A stretch of DNA of 64,000 nt from Microbacteriaceae bacterium PS02070 (GCA_029959865.1 JASCPE010000001.1:62001-126000), one strand, 5' to 3'; positions 24,350 through 33,610 are shown, counted from the stretch's first letter. Made by a program: numbers and translations. Notes: generated by a model not told the origin, from the letters alone.

Positions 24350-25147
24350 ATGGACGACTCGGCGCAGCTACGGGTATGGGCGCTGACCGGCATCCCGGAG
24401 GTCTCCCCGGGCGACGACCTGGCCGCGCTCATCCTGGCATCGGCCGGCGACGATCTCCGCGACGGCGACATCCTCGTCGTCACCTCCAAGATCGTCTCCA
24501 AAGCTGAAGACCGCTATCTGCAGGCGGACGATCGAGAAGACGCGATCGACCGAGAGTCTCGCCGTACGGTGGCAGCGGACGCGAGCGGGCGCGTCCGCAT
24601 CGTAGAGAGCCGACTCGGCATCATCGCCGCAGCGGCAGGTGTCGATGCCAGCAATACCCCGCCCGGACTCGTCCTGCTCCTCCCGGAAGACCCCGACGCG
24701 TCTGCGCGACGCCTCGCGGAGACGGTGCGCTCTCGAGCGGGGGTGGACGTCGGCGTCATCATCTCCGACACCCTCGGCCGCGCATGGCGGGAGGGCCAGA
24801 CCGACGCCGCGATCGGCGCAGCGGGGGTCCACGTGATGGAGGACCTCCGCGGCCAGGTCGATTCGGCGGGCCGTCCGCTCGTCGTGACGATGCCGTGCGT
24901 CGCCGACGAACTCGCCTCCGCAGGCGACCTCGTCAAGCGAAAGGCGTCCGGCCGCCCGGTCGCTGTCGTCCGCGGACGCGGCGACCTTGTCGGTCCACTT
25001 GACCTCCCCGGCGCAACGTCGATCATCCGCCCGCGCGAGCGCGACCTGTTCCACACCGGCGCCGCAGAGTCGTTCTCCGCTGGCTTCACCGCCGGGCGCG
25101 CTGCCGCCTCCGGCTCATCCCCCGGGGCCCCTACGGACGTGCGCTGA
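24350..25147 (+). CDS. cofE: CofE, coenzyme F420-0:L-glutamate ligase (without FbiB C-terminal domain)
   Basis: The product is 265 residues, starting MDDSAQLRVWALTGIPEVSPGDDLA. It adds gamma-linked glutamates to F420-0 with GTP. CofE blocks seen: GDILVVTSKIVSKAEDR, ESRLGIIAAAAGVDASN, ISDTLGRAWREGQTDAAIGAAG and the Arg/Gly-rich VRGRGDLVG near the C-terminus. Mycobacterial FbiB is about 450 residues because of an extra nitroreductase-like domain that reduces dehydro-F420-0. That domain is absent here, so the reduction must be done by another protein if PEP is the precursor. GAAGG lies 6-10 nt before the ATG. Confidence 0.92.
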   Translation: MDDSAQLRVWALTGIPEVSPGDDLAALILASAGDDLRDGDILVVTSKIVSKAEDRYLQADDREDAIDRESRRTVAADASGRVRIVESRLGIIAAAAGVDASNTPPGLVLLLPEDPDASARRLAETVRSRAGVDVGVIISDTLGRAWREGQTDAAIGAAGVHVMEDLRGQVDSAGRPLVVTMPCVADELASAGDLVKRKASGRPVAVVRGRGDLVGPLDLPGATSIIRPRERDLFHTGAAESFSAGFTAGRAAASGSSPGAPTDVR

Positions 25148-25256
25148 CGCGGACGAAGGTGCGCTGACGTGAGCCGATGTGCGCTTTCGCGGACGGACGG
25201 GAGCGGACGCGAACCCACCTGCTCTGACGTGCACTGTTACTCGTCGTGACAAATCC

Positions 25257-25298
25257 GTTTCCGAATGTGTCATTTCAGTTTCCGATTGTGTCGTTTCA
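25257..25298. repeat. tandem 21-bp direct repeat upstream of the LLM/ABC operon
   Basis: Two head-to-tail 21-bp units (25257-25277 and 25278-25298), each of form GTTTCCGA-n-TGTGTC-n-TTTCA, match at 19 of 21 positions. The region is AT-richer than its surroundings and lies 66-107 bp before ATG 25364. A 21-bp period is two DNA helical turns, as expected for a regulator binding cooperatively on one face. A TACTGT box at 25325-25330 is a possible -10. Around 25148-25200, GTGCGCTGACG-like words are also repeated. Confidence 0.7.
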
Positions 25299-25363
25299 AC
25301 TGTTTCGACGCGCGGTGGCGCCCGTACTGTCTGATCACCCCCCTTGAGATAGGCCTCCCCACC

Positions 25364-26278
25364 ATGACAGCTGCGACGCAGACCGATTCGACGCGCACGA
25401 CGATCGCAGGTCGTGTCGTCCCGCGAATCGGGTTCGGCGCGTTGCATCTGGCAGGACCCGGCGGTTGGGGGGCACCCGCTGATCGAGGGGACGCCATCTC
25501 GCTCGTGCGCACCGCGGTCGATGCGGGCGTTCGATACATCGACACCGCTGACTCACTCGGTCCCGACGTGTCCGAGGCCGTTCTCGCCGAAGCGCTCTTT
25601 CCCTACACCGACGATGTCGTGATCGCCACGAAGGCCGGAATGCTCCGCACCGGCCCACGCGGCTGGGGAATCCTCGGCCGCCCCGACTACCTCAAGCAGC
25701 AGGCGCACGCGAGCGCCCTGCGGCTCCGCCTGGACACGATTCCGCTGTTCTATCTGCACCGCATCGACCCGGACGTTCCCCTTGCCGACCAGCTCGGCGC
25801 TCTGACCGACCTGCAGCAAGACGGAGTCATCGAACACATCGGCATCAGTGCCGTGACCGCGCAGCAGCTCACCGAGGCGCGCTCGCTCGCGACCATCAGC
25901 GCCGTCCAGAACCACTTCAATCTCGTCAGCCGCGCCAGCGCACCCGTCGTGACAGCAACGCAGGCGGCAGACATCCCGTTCATCGCCTTCTGGAGCCTCG
26001 GCCACGGCCGCACGCTGATCGATGAGCCCGGCCTGAAAGACATCGCCGCGGCCGAGGGCATCAGCGTCGCGCAGCTCCTGATCGCATGGCTGCTCGCACG
26101 CGCTCCGCACGTGATCGCGCTTCCCGGCAGCAGCAAGCCGGAGCGCATCGTCGAGAACGCTGCGGCGCTGTCGATCACCCTCAGCACCAAGACCCTCGGT
26201 GCGCTCGAGGCCTTCGCCGCCCACGCACGCCCCGTACCCGATCTCCCGCCCACCCCCGTCACCCCGAGAGACTCATGA
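25364..26278 (+). CDS. aldo/keto reductase with Leu at the catalytic Tyr position
   Basis: The product is 304 residues. The AKR fold is clear: VVPRIGFGALHL, RYIDTADSLGPDVSE, VIATKAG, YLHRID and the NADPH block LPGSSKPERI. In the usual tetrad Asp60, Lys90 and His132 are present, but the position of Tyr in DTADSYG is Leu65 (codon CTC at 25556-25558). Catalysis by the standard mechanism should be impaired, so it may act as a binding or regulatory subunit, or with altered chemistry. It is the first gene of the eight-gene operon and its stop overlaps the next start (ATGA). Confidence 0.85.
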   Translation: MTAATQTDSTRTTIAGRVVPRIGFGALHLAGPGGWGAPADRGDAISLVRTAVDAGVRYIDTADSLGPDVSEAVLAEALFPYTDDVVIATKAGMLRTGPRGWGILGRPDYLKQQAHASALRLRLDTIPLFYLHRIDPDVPLADQLGALTDLQQDGVIEHIGISAVTAQQLTEARSLATISAVQNHFNLVSRASAPVVTATQAADIPFIAFWSLGHGRTLIDEPGLKDIAAAEGISVAQLLIAWLLARAPHVIALPGSSKPERIVENAAALSITLSTKTLGALEAFAAHARPVPDLPPTPVTPRDS

Positions 26279-27894
26279 AACTCCACCGCACCCTCGTCTC
26301 CGCCGCCGCCAGCGCGACCGCGATCCTCCTCCTTGCCTCCTGCGCGGGCAACGGCGGCTCTCCGGCCGACGACAGCGCGGGCGACGACACGTTCGTCTTC
26401 CTGAGCGACGTCGAGCCCGTCTGCTTCGACACCGGGTCCTACAAGAACCTGTCGAACTACAACGTCGCGCGGCAGTTCCTCGACCCGCTTGTGTGGCAGA
26501 CACCCGACGGCGAGTACGTCCCGGGTCTTGCCGAGTCGTGGGAGTCCTCTGACGACGGGACGGTCTGGACCTTCTCGATCCGCGATGATGTGACCTTCCA
26601 CGACGGGACAACCCTCGATGCGGAAGACGTCGAAGCGAGCATCGCGCGCTTCCTGGAGGAGGGCTCGACACTGTCCGCGCCCAGTTGGTATGGCTCTTCG
26701 AAGGTCGTTGATGAGAACACCTGGGAGCTGACGCTCAACGCCCCGCGCGCCAACATCCTCCAGCAGCTTTCCAACCCCGACTACCCGATCCTCTCCTCGG
26801 AGTCGATCGAGGAGTTCACCGACGCCGAGCGCTGCACAGACCCCGCCACGCTCGTGGGAACGGGTCCGTTCGTCGTGACGGAATACGTCAAGGGAACCTC
26901 CGTGACCCTCGAGCGAAACGAGGACTACAACTGGGGTCCGTCCTTCGTCGAGCACACCGGGCCGGCCGCACTCTCCACGGTTGAGATTCGATTCGTGCCC
27001 GAAATCCAGGCGCGAGTGGGCGCCCTGACCAGCGGCCAGGCAGACGCGGCGAGCGCGATCCCGCCCCTCAACGCGGACGAGATCGAGAACACCGACGGGT
27101 TCACCCTGTCGTCGGCGCCCGCCACCGGCGCCCCCTTCTCCGCTCCCCTGAACACGACGTCCGGACCGACACAGGATCGCAACGTGCGCCTCGCGCTCCA
27201 GTACGCCGTCGACCTGGACACGATCATCGAAAGCGTCTATCGCGGCCGCTACGACCGCGCCTGGACCCCGCTCTCCCCCACGACCGCGCCGCTCGGTTCC
27301 TACAACGAAGAACTCGAAGGAGTTATCACCTATGACCCGGCCAAGGCCGAGGAACTGCTCGCCGAGGCGGGGTACACCGAGAAGAACGCCGACGGGATCT
27401 ACGTCAAGGACGGCGAGCCCCTCACGCTGCGTTGGCTCATCGACAGCGGTGACATCCGCGACCAGCGCGATGTCCTGATCGAGGCGATCCAGGCCGCCGC
27501 TTCGGAAGCGGGCATCGATATCCAGATCGAGAAGCTCGACTCCGCCGCGTACTACGCACGAATCGACGAAGGCGACTACGAAGTGGCCGCCGAGTCGTGG
27601 GGGCAGTCCGATGCCTATATCCTCGGCGTTCTCGTCGGGCCGTTCATCAACTACTCGAAGTACGAGGACGACGACCTCACCGCCAAGGTTCTCCAGGCGT
27701 GGGAGTCGCAGGACGACGCCGAGCGCATCGCCCTCTACCGCGAGATTCAGCAGACGGTCGCCGACGAGGGCCTCATCTGGCCGCTCTACGTGCAGAACTT
27801 CATCGTCGCGGCAGCGGACGGTGTCGAAGGGATCATCTTCGATCCCGTCGGCTACCCGACCTCGTTCTACGGTGTCACCACCGCCTCGCAATGA
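26275..27894 (+). CDS. ABC transporter substrate-binding lipoprotein, family 5 (peptide/nickel type)
   Basis: The product is 539 residues, the usual length for SBP family 5. The signal MKLHRTLVSAAASATAILLLASCAGN ends in a lipobox with Cys at about 23. Family blocks follow: VFLSDVEPVCFDTG at the strand entering the cleft, LAESWESSDDGTVWTFSIRDDVTFHDGT, VGTGPFVVTEYVKG, and RNVRLALQYAVDLD. The ligand is not predictable; family 5 binds peptides, sugars, nickel chelates and others. Two Cys in the mature part (VCFDTG, ERCTDPATL) may form a disulfide at the ligand site. It starts within the AKR stop. Confidence 0.9.
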   Translation: MKLHRTLVSAAASATAILLLASCAGNGGSPADDSAGDDTFVFLSDVEPVCFDTGSYKNLSNYNVARQFLDPLVWQTPDGEYVPGLAESWESSDDGTVWTFSIRDDVTFHDGTTLDAEDVEASIARFLEEGSTLSAPSWYGSSKVVDENTWELTLNAPRANILQQLSNPDYPILSSESIEEFTDAERCTDPATLVGTGPFVVTEYVKGTSVTLERNEDYNWGPSFVEHTGPAALSTVEIRFVPEIQARVGALTSGQADAASAIPPLNADEIENTDGFTLSSAPATGAPFSAPLNTTSGPTQDRNVRLALQYAVDLDTIIESVYRGRYDRAWTPLSPTTAPLGSYNEELEGVITYDPAKAEELLAEAGYTEKNADGIYVKDGEPLTLRWLIDSGDIRDQRDVLIEAIQAAASEAGIDIQIEKLDSAAYYARIDEGDYEVAAESWGQSDAYILGVLVGPFINYSKYEDDDLTAKVLQAWESQDDAERIALYREIQQTVADEGLIWPLYVQNFIVAAADGVEGIIFDPVGYPTSFYGVTTASQ

Positions 27895-28913
27895 CGGCGA
27901 TCGATCTCGACCCGCACCGCGTCACCACGAACCCCGCTGACGCCGCAGCCACGGAGTCAGCTCCGTCCCGGCTGCGCGCCGTGGGGGTCGTGGCTGCGCG
28001 GAAGGCCGTCGACATCATCGTTGTGGCGCTCGTGGCCGCCACGATCACGTTCGCGATGCTCAAGCTCATGCCCGGCAACCCCGTGGACATCCTGCTCCGC
28101 GGCACATATCCGATCACACCGGAGCTGCGCGCCGAGGTCACGGCGGACTATGGGCTCGGAGAGCCCGTCTGGGTGCAGTACTTCCAGTACATCGGCGGAC
28201 TCCTCACCGGAGACCTCGGCGTCAGCTACCAGATCCGCCAACCCGTCACCGAGGTGATCTTCGACAACATTGGCTACACGGCGACCCTGGCCGTCGCGTC
28301 CCTTGGGCTCGCGATCGCGATCGCCCTGACGATCGCGATGCTCGCCGCCGGTCGCGGACCGGTCGCGGCGTTCGTCGCGCAGACGGTGGAGCTCATCGCG
28401 ATCTCGATGCCATCGTTCTGGATCGGCCTCCTGCTGCTGACGGCGTTCTCGTTCGCCATTCCGATCTTCCCCTCCTCCGGCGCCGAGGGAGCACTGTCCC
28501 TCGTGCTCCCGACCGTCACCCTCGGGCTCGGGCTGACCGGCGTCCTGGCGCAGGTGCTCCGCGAGCGCCTGGACGAAGCCCTGACGGAGCCCTTCGTCAC
28601 CACCGTCCGCAGTCGAGGAGCGACCGAGCGGCGCGTACGGTGGGCGCACGTGCTCCGCCACGCTGTCGTACCCGCGTTGACCGTCTCCGGCGCGATTCTC
28701 GGTTCCCTCCTCGTCGGCACGGCAGTGATCGAGACCCTCTTCGCGCGGCCGGGCGTCGGCCGCGTCCTCTTGAACGCCGTCATCTCCAACGATGTCCCCC
28801 TCATCATGGGAATCATCGTCTTCGCGGCGGTCGTGTTCGTGATCGTCAACTCCCTCGTCGACGTCATCGCGGCCGCGATCGACCCTCGGATTGCCCTCGG
28901 AGGCGGACGGTAA
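27891..28913 (+). CDS. ABC transporter permease (DppB/OppB type)
   Basis: The product is 340 residues from ATG 27891, which overlaps the SBP stop by 4 bp. About six membrane helices are visible, with TFAMLKLMPGNPVDILLRG after the first helix, GLGEPVWVQYFQYIGGLLTGDLGVSY, and the coupling loop around VTTVRSRGATERRVRWAHVLRHAVVP. All are OppB/DppB hallmarks. An N-terminal cytoplasmic extension of about 30 residues is atypical but probably benign. Confidence 0.9.
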   Translation: MTAIDLDPHRVTTNPADAAATESAPSRLRAVGVVAARKAVDIIVVALVAATITFAMLKLMPGNPVDILLRGTYPITPELRAEVTADYGLGEPVWVQYFQYIGGLLTGDLGVSYQIRQPVTEVIFDNIGYTATLAVASLGLAIAIALTIAMLAAGRGPVAAFVAQTVELIAISMPSFWIGLLLLTAFSFAIPIFPSSGAEGALSLVLPTVTLGLGLTGVLAQVLRERLDEALTEPFVTTVRSRGATERRVRWAHVLRHAVVPALTVSGAILGSLLVGTAVIETLFARPGVGRVLLNAVISNDVPLIMGIIVFAAVVFVIVNSLVDVIAAAIDPRIALGGGR

Positions 28914-29770
28914 TGGCGACACTTGCCCTTCCCCTGCGCCGGCCCCGCACGCCGACGCGGTCCGCCGCGCGCGGATTCGCCATTGCGGCCGCGGCCGTGA
29001 TCGGGCTCATCCTTCTCCTTGCCCTCATCCCGAACGTTTTCGCTCCCATCGACCCGCTCCGCGCCGATCCGATGAACGTCCTGCAGCCCGCGTCCGCCGA
29101 GCATTGGCTTGGGACGGACCAGTTGGGCCGCGATGTCTTCTCACGGGTCGTGCACGGCGCACGCGCGAGCATCGTCCTCGGCCTCGGAGCGACCGCGATC
29201 GGCCTCCTCGGCGGGCTCATCATCGGCATCGCTGCCGGACTTTCGCGCGGCTGGGTGGATCGCGTCCTCTCGCGCGCGTTGGACATCCTGTTCGCGTTCC
29301 CCGATCTGCTGCTCGCGATCGTCGCTGTCGCGATCCTCGGCACGGGCCTCCCCACCCTGCTGCTCGCCATCGGCATCGCGGCGATCCCCGGATACGCGCG
29401 CGTCCTGCGCAGCCAGGTCAAGGTCGTGCGCAACGCGGGCTATGTCGAGTCGAACATCGGGCTCGGCAAGTCCGCCGGTCACGTGATCGTCCGCCACGTC
29501 CTCCCCAACTCCGTCGGCTCCCTCCTCGTGCTCGCGACGATCGGCGTCGGCAACGCCATCATCTTCGGGTCGGCGCTGAGCTTCGTCGGCCTCGGCGCGA
29601 CGCCGCCCACCCCGGAGTGGGGTCTGATGCTTGCCGAGAGCCGCAACTATCTCTCCTCCGCGCCCACGCTCGGACTCTGGCCAGGACTCATGCTCGCGCT
29701 CACCGTGATCTCCATCAACGTCCTGGGGCGCTACCTTCAGCGGCGATACATCAGCGGAGCACACCGATGA
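28913..29770 (+). CDS. ABC transporter permease (DppC/OppC type)
   Basis: The product is 285 residues. The start ATG shares one base with the TAA stop of the previous gene (TAATG). OppC blocks are present: HWLGTDQLGRDVFSRVVHGARASI, ILFAFPDLLLAIVAVAILG, and the coupling loop VRNAGYVESNIGLGKSAGHVIVRHVLPN. It pairs with the permease at 27891 to form the membrane channel of the importer. Confidence 0.9.
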   Translation: MATLALPLRRPRTPTRSAARGFAIAAAAVIGLILLLALIPNVFAPIDPLRADPMNVLQPASAEHWLGTDQLGRDVFSRVVHGARASIVLGLGATAIGLLGGLIIGIAAGLSRGWVDRVLSRALDILFAFPDLLLAIVAVAILGTGLPTLLLAIGIAAIPGYARVLRSQVKVVRNAGYVESNIGLGKSAGHVIVRHVLPNSVGSLLVLATIGVGNAIIFGSALSFVGLGATPPTPEWGLMLAESRNYLSSAPTLGLWPGLMLALTVISINVLGRYLQRRYISGAHR

Positions 29771-31443
29771 CCATGACGACCCCCCGCACGCGCCGCAACC
29801 GATCCCAGCCCCCCGCCGGGGGCGGCCTCGTCGTCGACGGGCTGTCGATCAGCTTCGGCGGCGGCGTGACACAGACCGTCTCCGACCTCTCCCTCACGAT
29901 CGCTCCGGGGCAGTGCGTCGCCCTCGTCGGCGAATCGGGGTCGGGCAAGTCCATCTCCGCGAGAGCGCTCCTCGGGTTGACACCGGCAGAGGCCACCGTC
30001 ACGTCGCGTACCTTGCGCTACGACGACCTTGACCTGGCGACCTTGAGCGCGGCACAGTGGCGCACGGTGCGTGGAGCCGGGATCGGCCTGGTGCTCCAAG
30101 ACGCGCTCGGCTCCCTCGACCCCCTCCGCCGCGTCGGGCGAGAGGTGAGCGAGCCGTTGGCGATCCACCAGCTCGGCACCACCCGCGAGCGCGCGGAAAC
30201 GGTACGCGGACTCCTGGACCGGGTCGGGATCCCCCAGCCTGACCTCCGCGCGCGGCAGTATCCGCACGAACTCTCGGGCGGCCTTCGCCAGCGTGCCCTC
30301 ATCGCGAGCGCCATCGCGGCCGGTCCGCGCCTGCTTCTCGCGGACGAACCGACCACGGCGCTCGATGTCACCGTGCAGGCGCGCATTCTCGATCTCCTCT
30401 CCTCGCTCCAGGATCAGGGCACCGGCATCCTGCTCATCTCGCACGACCTTGCCGTCGTGGCCGAGCTTGCCGACCACGTCGTCGTACTCAAAGACGGCCG
30501 CGTCGTGGAGGAGGGCCCAACCGAGGAGATCCTCCGATCGCCGCAGTCCTCGTACACGCGTCGCCTGCTGACATCGATCCCGAGCGCACAGTCACGCGGC
30601 AGGTCGCTCCTCACGGGCGATCCCCTCCCCGCTCGCACGCCCGCGTCCGACAGTGACACCGTCGTGTCGGTGTCACACGCCACGAAGACCTACGGCCGGG
30701 GACGTTCTCACCTCGTGGCCGTCAACGATGTGTCATTCGACCTTCGTCGCGGTGAGGTCCTCGGGATCGTCGGCGAGTCGGGGTCGGGCAAATCGACGCT
30801 CGGGCGGCTCCTGCTCGGACAACTCCCACCCGACTCGGGCGAGATCCGCGTTCTGGACCACCGCTGGCAAGACGTCAAGGGCACGCCGCGGCGCACCCTC
30901 CGCCGTCGCATCCAGATGGTCTCGCAGGATCCGCTCGGTTCCTTCGACCCCCGTGAGAACGTGGAGCAGCTCGTGGGAGAAGCCCTCCCCCGGACCGGTC
31001 GCGGGAGCCGCCGCCCGCGCGTCATCGAACTCCTCGAGAGCGTCGGCCTGGGCGCCGAGCACCTCACCCGCAAGCCCCGCACGCTGTCCGGTGGCCAACG
31101 CCAACGCGTCGCGATCGCCCGGGCTCTTGCCACCGAGCCGGCGGTCCTCGTCTGCGATGAGGCGGTTTCGGCCCTCGACGTCACCGTCCAGGCCCAGGTT
31201 CTCGACCTCCTGGAGCACCTGCGCGCCACGACCGGCGTCGCCATCGTCTTCATCTCGCACGACCTGGGCGTCGTGCATCACATCGCAGACCGGGTGCTCG
31301 TGATGCAAGACGGCGTTGTCGTCGAAGCCGGCGAGGTCACCTCCGTCTTGAGCGACCCGCAGCATCCCTACACGCAAGAACTGATCCGCGCGATCCCGAC
31401 GTTCGAATCGCGTCCACCTCACACAGCAGAACGGAAGGACTGA
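29767..31443 (+). CDS. fused dual ATP-binding protein (OppD-OppF type)
   Basis: The product is 558 residues with two ABC domains in one chain. Domain 1: Walker A GESGSGKSI (55-63), signature ELSGGLRQRALIASA, Walker B LLLADEPTTALD. Domain 2: Walker A GESGSGKST (336-344), signature TLSGGQRQRVAIARA, Walker B VLVCDEAVSALD. Both H-loops (LLISHDLAVVAE, VFISHDLGVVHH) are present. In domain 2 the catalytic Glu of Walker B is present and followed by Ala rather than Pro. It overlaps the permease stop by 4 bp and an alternative ATG lies at 29773. Confidence 0.92.
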   Translation: MTMTTPRTRRNRSQPPAGGGLVVDGLSISFGGGVTQTVSDLSLTIAPGQCVALVGESGSGKSISARALLGLTPAEATVTSRTLRYDDLDLATLSAAQWRTVRGAGIGLVLQDALGSLDPLRRVGREVSEPLAIHQLGTTRERAETVRGLLDRVGIPQPDLRARQYPHELSGGLRQRALIASAIAAGPRLLLADEPTTALDVTVQARILDLLSSLQDQGTGILLISHDLAVVAELADHVVVLKDGRVVEEGPTEEILRSPQSSYTRRLLTSIPSAQSRGRSLLTGDPLPARTPASDSDTVVSVSHATKTYGRGRSHLVAVNDVSFDLRRGEVLGIVGESGSGKSTLGRLLLGQLPPDSGEIRVLDHRWQDVKGTPRRTLRRRIQMVSQDPLGSFDPRENVEQLVGEALPRTGRGSRRPRVIELLESVGLGAEHLTRKPRTLSGGQRQRVAIARALATEPAVLVCDEAVSALDVTVQAQVLDLLEHLRATTGVAIVFISHDLGVVHHIADRVLVMQDGVVVEAGEVTSVLSDPQHPYTQELIRAIPTFESRPPHTAERKD

Positions 31444-31445
31444 TT

Positions 31446-32486
31446 GTGCCCCGCATCGATCTCTTTTACTACGGAGACACCTCCCCCGGGCAGACGGCCG
31501 GTCAGCTGTACCGCGACATCGAAGAACAGGTCGTCCTCGGCGATCAGCTCGGCTACAGCGGTGTGTGGGTGACCGAGCACCACCTGAGCTGGCGGGGTGA
31601 GGTGCCTGACCCGCTCGTATTCCTGTCCTTCCTCGCGGGCCGGACGACGAAGATTCGCCTCGGCACCTCGATCATCTGCGCGCCGTTCTACCACCCGATC
31701 AAGCTCGCCGAGTCGGCGTTCCTTCTCGACGAGATCAGCGGCGGACGCCTCGACCTCGGCGTCGGCACAGGAATCGGCGATGAGAAACTCGACACGGTCT
31801 TCGGCATCACTCGTGAATCCGCGTCCGGACGTGCTCGCGAGATCTTCGAGATCCTGCGTCAGGCCGCCGACGACGGCGAGGTCAACTTCGAGGGCGAGTA
31901 CTACCAGTTCTCCGGCGTCCAGGTGGCTCCGCCTGCCCGGCGCCCCGCGCGTGACCTGCTGTGGGTGGCGGCCAGCCGCTACTCCACGGAACTCGCCGCC
32001 GCACACGGCTACCGCCTGATGATCCCGCGCCCGCTTCCGCTGGAGGCACGGCTGCAGGCCAATCGGGAGTATCGAGGCGTGACCGGGGAGCGCGGAGAGG
32101 TCATTCACCTCCGCAGCGGCCTGGTCGGCCGCACCCGTGAGGAGGCACGGCGCGACTCGGTGGAGTTCCTGCGTGAGTACGCGCGGATCTACCTCAAGCT
32201 GGACTGGGACGGTGGGCCGGACAGCGAGCAGTTCGACGAGATCGCCGAGCGGCTGAGCTTCGCCATCGGAACCGCCGGGGAGGTCGCAGACAAGATCCGC
32301 GAGTGGACCGATCAGTTCGACGGTACCGAGATCACCGCAATCCAGTTCCAGGGCCCAGGGGTGTCGCAGTCCGCAGCGCTGCGTTCCATCGAGCTCTTCG
32401 CGGGGGAGCTTCCCTCACTTCAAGCCGATGCTCCTCCGCCCGGCGCCTACGCGGCGCAGACCTTCGAAAGGACCGTCGTCGCATGA
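31446..32486 (+). CDS. LLM-class flavin-dependent oxidoreductase (first of pair)
   Basis: The product is 346 residues from GTG 31446, 2 nt after the ATPase stop. Luciferase-like blocks: SGVWVTEHHLSWRGEVPDPLVFLSFLAGRT (EHH at the flavin site), IRLGTSIICAPFYHPIKLAESAFLLDEISGGRLDLGVGTGIGDEKL, and a C-terminal GTAGEVADKIREW that contacts the cofactor. It most resembles FMN-dependent monooxygenases rather than Fgd-like F420 enzymes. It probably acts on the compound taken up by the importer encoded just upstream, perhaps together with the second LLM protein. Confidence 0.85.
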   Translation: MPRIDLFYYGDTSPGQTAGQLYRDIEEQVVLGDQLGYSGVWVTEHHLSWRGEVPDPLVFLSFLAGRTTKIRLGTSIICAPFYHPIKLAESAFLLDEISGGRLDLGVGTGIGDEKLDTVFGITRESASGRAREIFEILRQAADDGEVNFEGEYYQFSGVQVAPPARRPARDLLWVAASRYSTELAAAHGYRLMIPRPLPLEARLQANREYRGVTGERGEVIHLRSGLVGRTREEARRDSVEFLREYARIYLKLDWDGGPDSEQFDEIAERLSFAIGTAGEVADKIREWTDQFDGTEITAIQFQGPGVSQSAALRSIELFAGELPSLQADAPPPGAYAAQTFERTVVA

Positions 32487-33610
32487 GCAATGACATCCCC
32501 GTCCCCCGGACCACCGCACCGGCATCCCCGTCCGGGGCCGAACGACGCCTGCGGGTTGGCTTCATCACCCACCTCGACCAGCACGACGAATCCGCGACGA
32601 TCTACCGAGACAACATCTCGCTCATCGCCCGGCTGGAGGAGCTGGGCTATGACAGCGCGTGGATCGCCACGCGACACTTCCACTCGGGGTGGGCGGCCCT
32701 CCCGAGCCCCTTCGCATTCCTCGGCGCCGCCGCACAGGCAACCAGCCGTATCCATCTCGGCACCGCGGTCCTCCCGCTCCTGGTCGATGACCCCGTCCGG
32801 GATGCGGAGGACGCCGCTGTCTTGGACTGGGTGAGCGGTGGGCGACTCCAGTTGGGCGTGGGCAAAGGCGTCCCCTCGGACGCGTACCACGTGTTCCAGA
32901 AGTGGGGCGGCGAGCGCGACGTGGAGTTCGACGCGAAGGTCGACCTGCTCCAGTGGGCGCTGGAGGGCAACACGGTCGAGGGGAGTCACGCCGCCATCTG
33001 GCCGGCGAACCACGACCTGACCGGACGCCTCTACGTGGGCACGTCGAACCGCGAGACGATCCGTCGGAGCGCCCGTAACGGCCAGGGGCTCATCCTCGAG
33101 CGTTTCGGAAACAACCCGCACGAGAACTCGCCCGAGGGTCGCGGGGACTTCCTCGAACGCCAGGCCGACTCGATCCGCGACTACCGGGAAGAGTTCGCAC
33201 GGACGTGGGCCAGCGAGAGGACACCGTACGTTGTGCTGTCCCGGTCGGCGTATCCCGGCACCCTCGAGCAGGCACACGCCGCCACAGAGCGCTGGTACGA
33301 GTACTCGGCACGCGCGGGGCGAGCGGTCCCCGGACGTGCCTCCGAAGATGCCCTCCTCGCGGACAACGTGGTGTGGGGCGAGGACCCGGAAGAGCTCGCG
33401 GAGAAGATCTTCGCCGACCCGAGTGTCGCTCTCTCCGACGAACTCCTTCTCGGCCTTCACCCGGCCGAGCTCACCGTCGCGGAGACGGCTGAGTTGGCCG
33501 AACGACTCATCCATGACGTGTTCCCGCTCGTCGCGGAGAAGTGGAAGCACGCCCAGGCGAGCGAGGGTGACTCGCGCGTGACGCGTGAGGTCGAGGACGT
33601 CGTCCGATGA
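32483..33610 (+). CDS. LLM-class flavin-dependent oxidoreductase (second of pair)
   Basis: The product is 375 residues from ATG 32483 (4-bp overlap). It has LRVGFITHLDQHDES at strand 1, YDSAWIATRHFHSGWAALPSPFAFLGAAAQ, IHLGTAVLPLLVDDPVRDAEDAAVLDWVSGGRLQLGVGKG, and a long insertion between residues about 140 and 260. The RHFHSG motif places two His near the flavin. It is clearly a different subfamily from the first LLM protein. Two unequal LLM proteins in one operon may be a heteromeric enzyme, as in LuxAB, or two sequential steps; the sequence does not decide. Confidence 0.83.
   Translation: MSNDIPVPRTTAPASPSGAERRLRVGFITHLDQHDESATIYRDNISLIARLEELGYDSAWIATRHFHSGWAALPSPFAFLGAAAQATSRIHLGTAVLPLLVDDPVRDAEDAAVLDWVSGGRLQLGVGKGVPSDAYHVFQKWGGERDVEFDAKVDLLQWALEGNTVEGSHAAIWPANHDLTGRLYVGTSNRETIRRSARNGQGLILERFGNNPHENSPEGRGDFLERQADSIRDYREEFARTWASERTPYVVLSRSAYPGTLEQAHAATERWYEYSARAGRAVPGRASEDALLADNVVWGEDPEELAEKIFADPSVALSDELLLGLHPAELTVAETAELAERLIHDVFPLVAEKWKHAQASEGDSRVTREVEDVVR

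Noticed and set aside
25750..27891. A 713-codon open frame on the minus strand across the AKR and binding-protein genes.
   Set aside because: It is Arg/Gly/Val-rich mirror sequence of well-supported genes on the plus strand, without motifs or a promoter.
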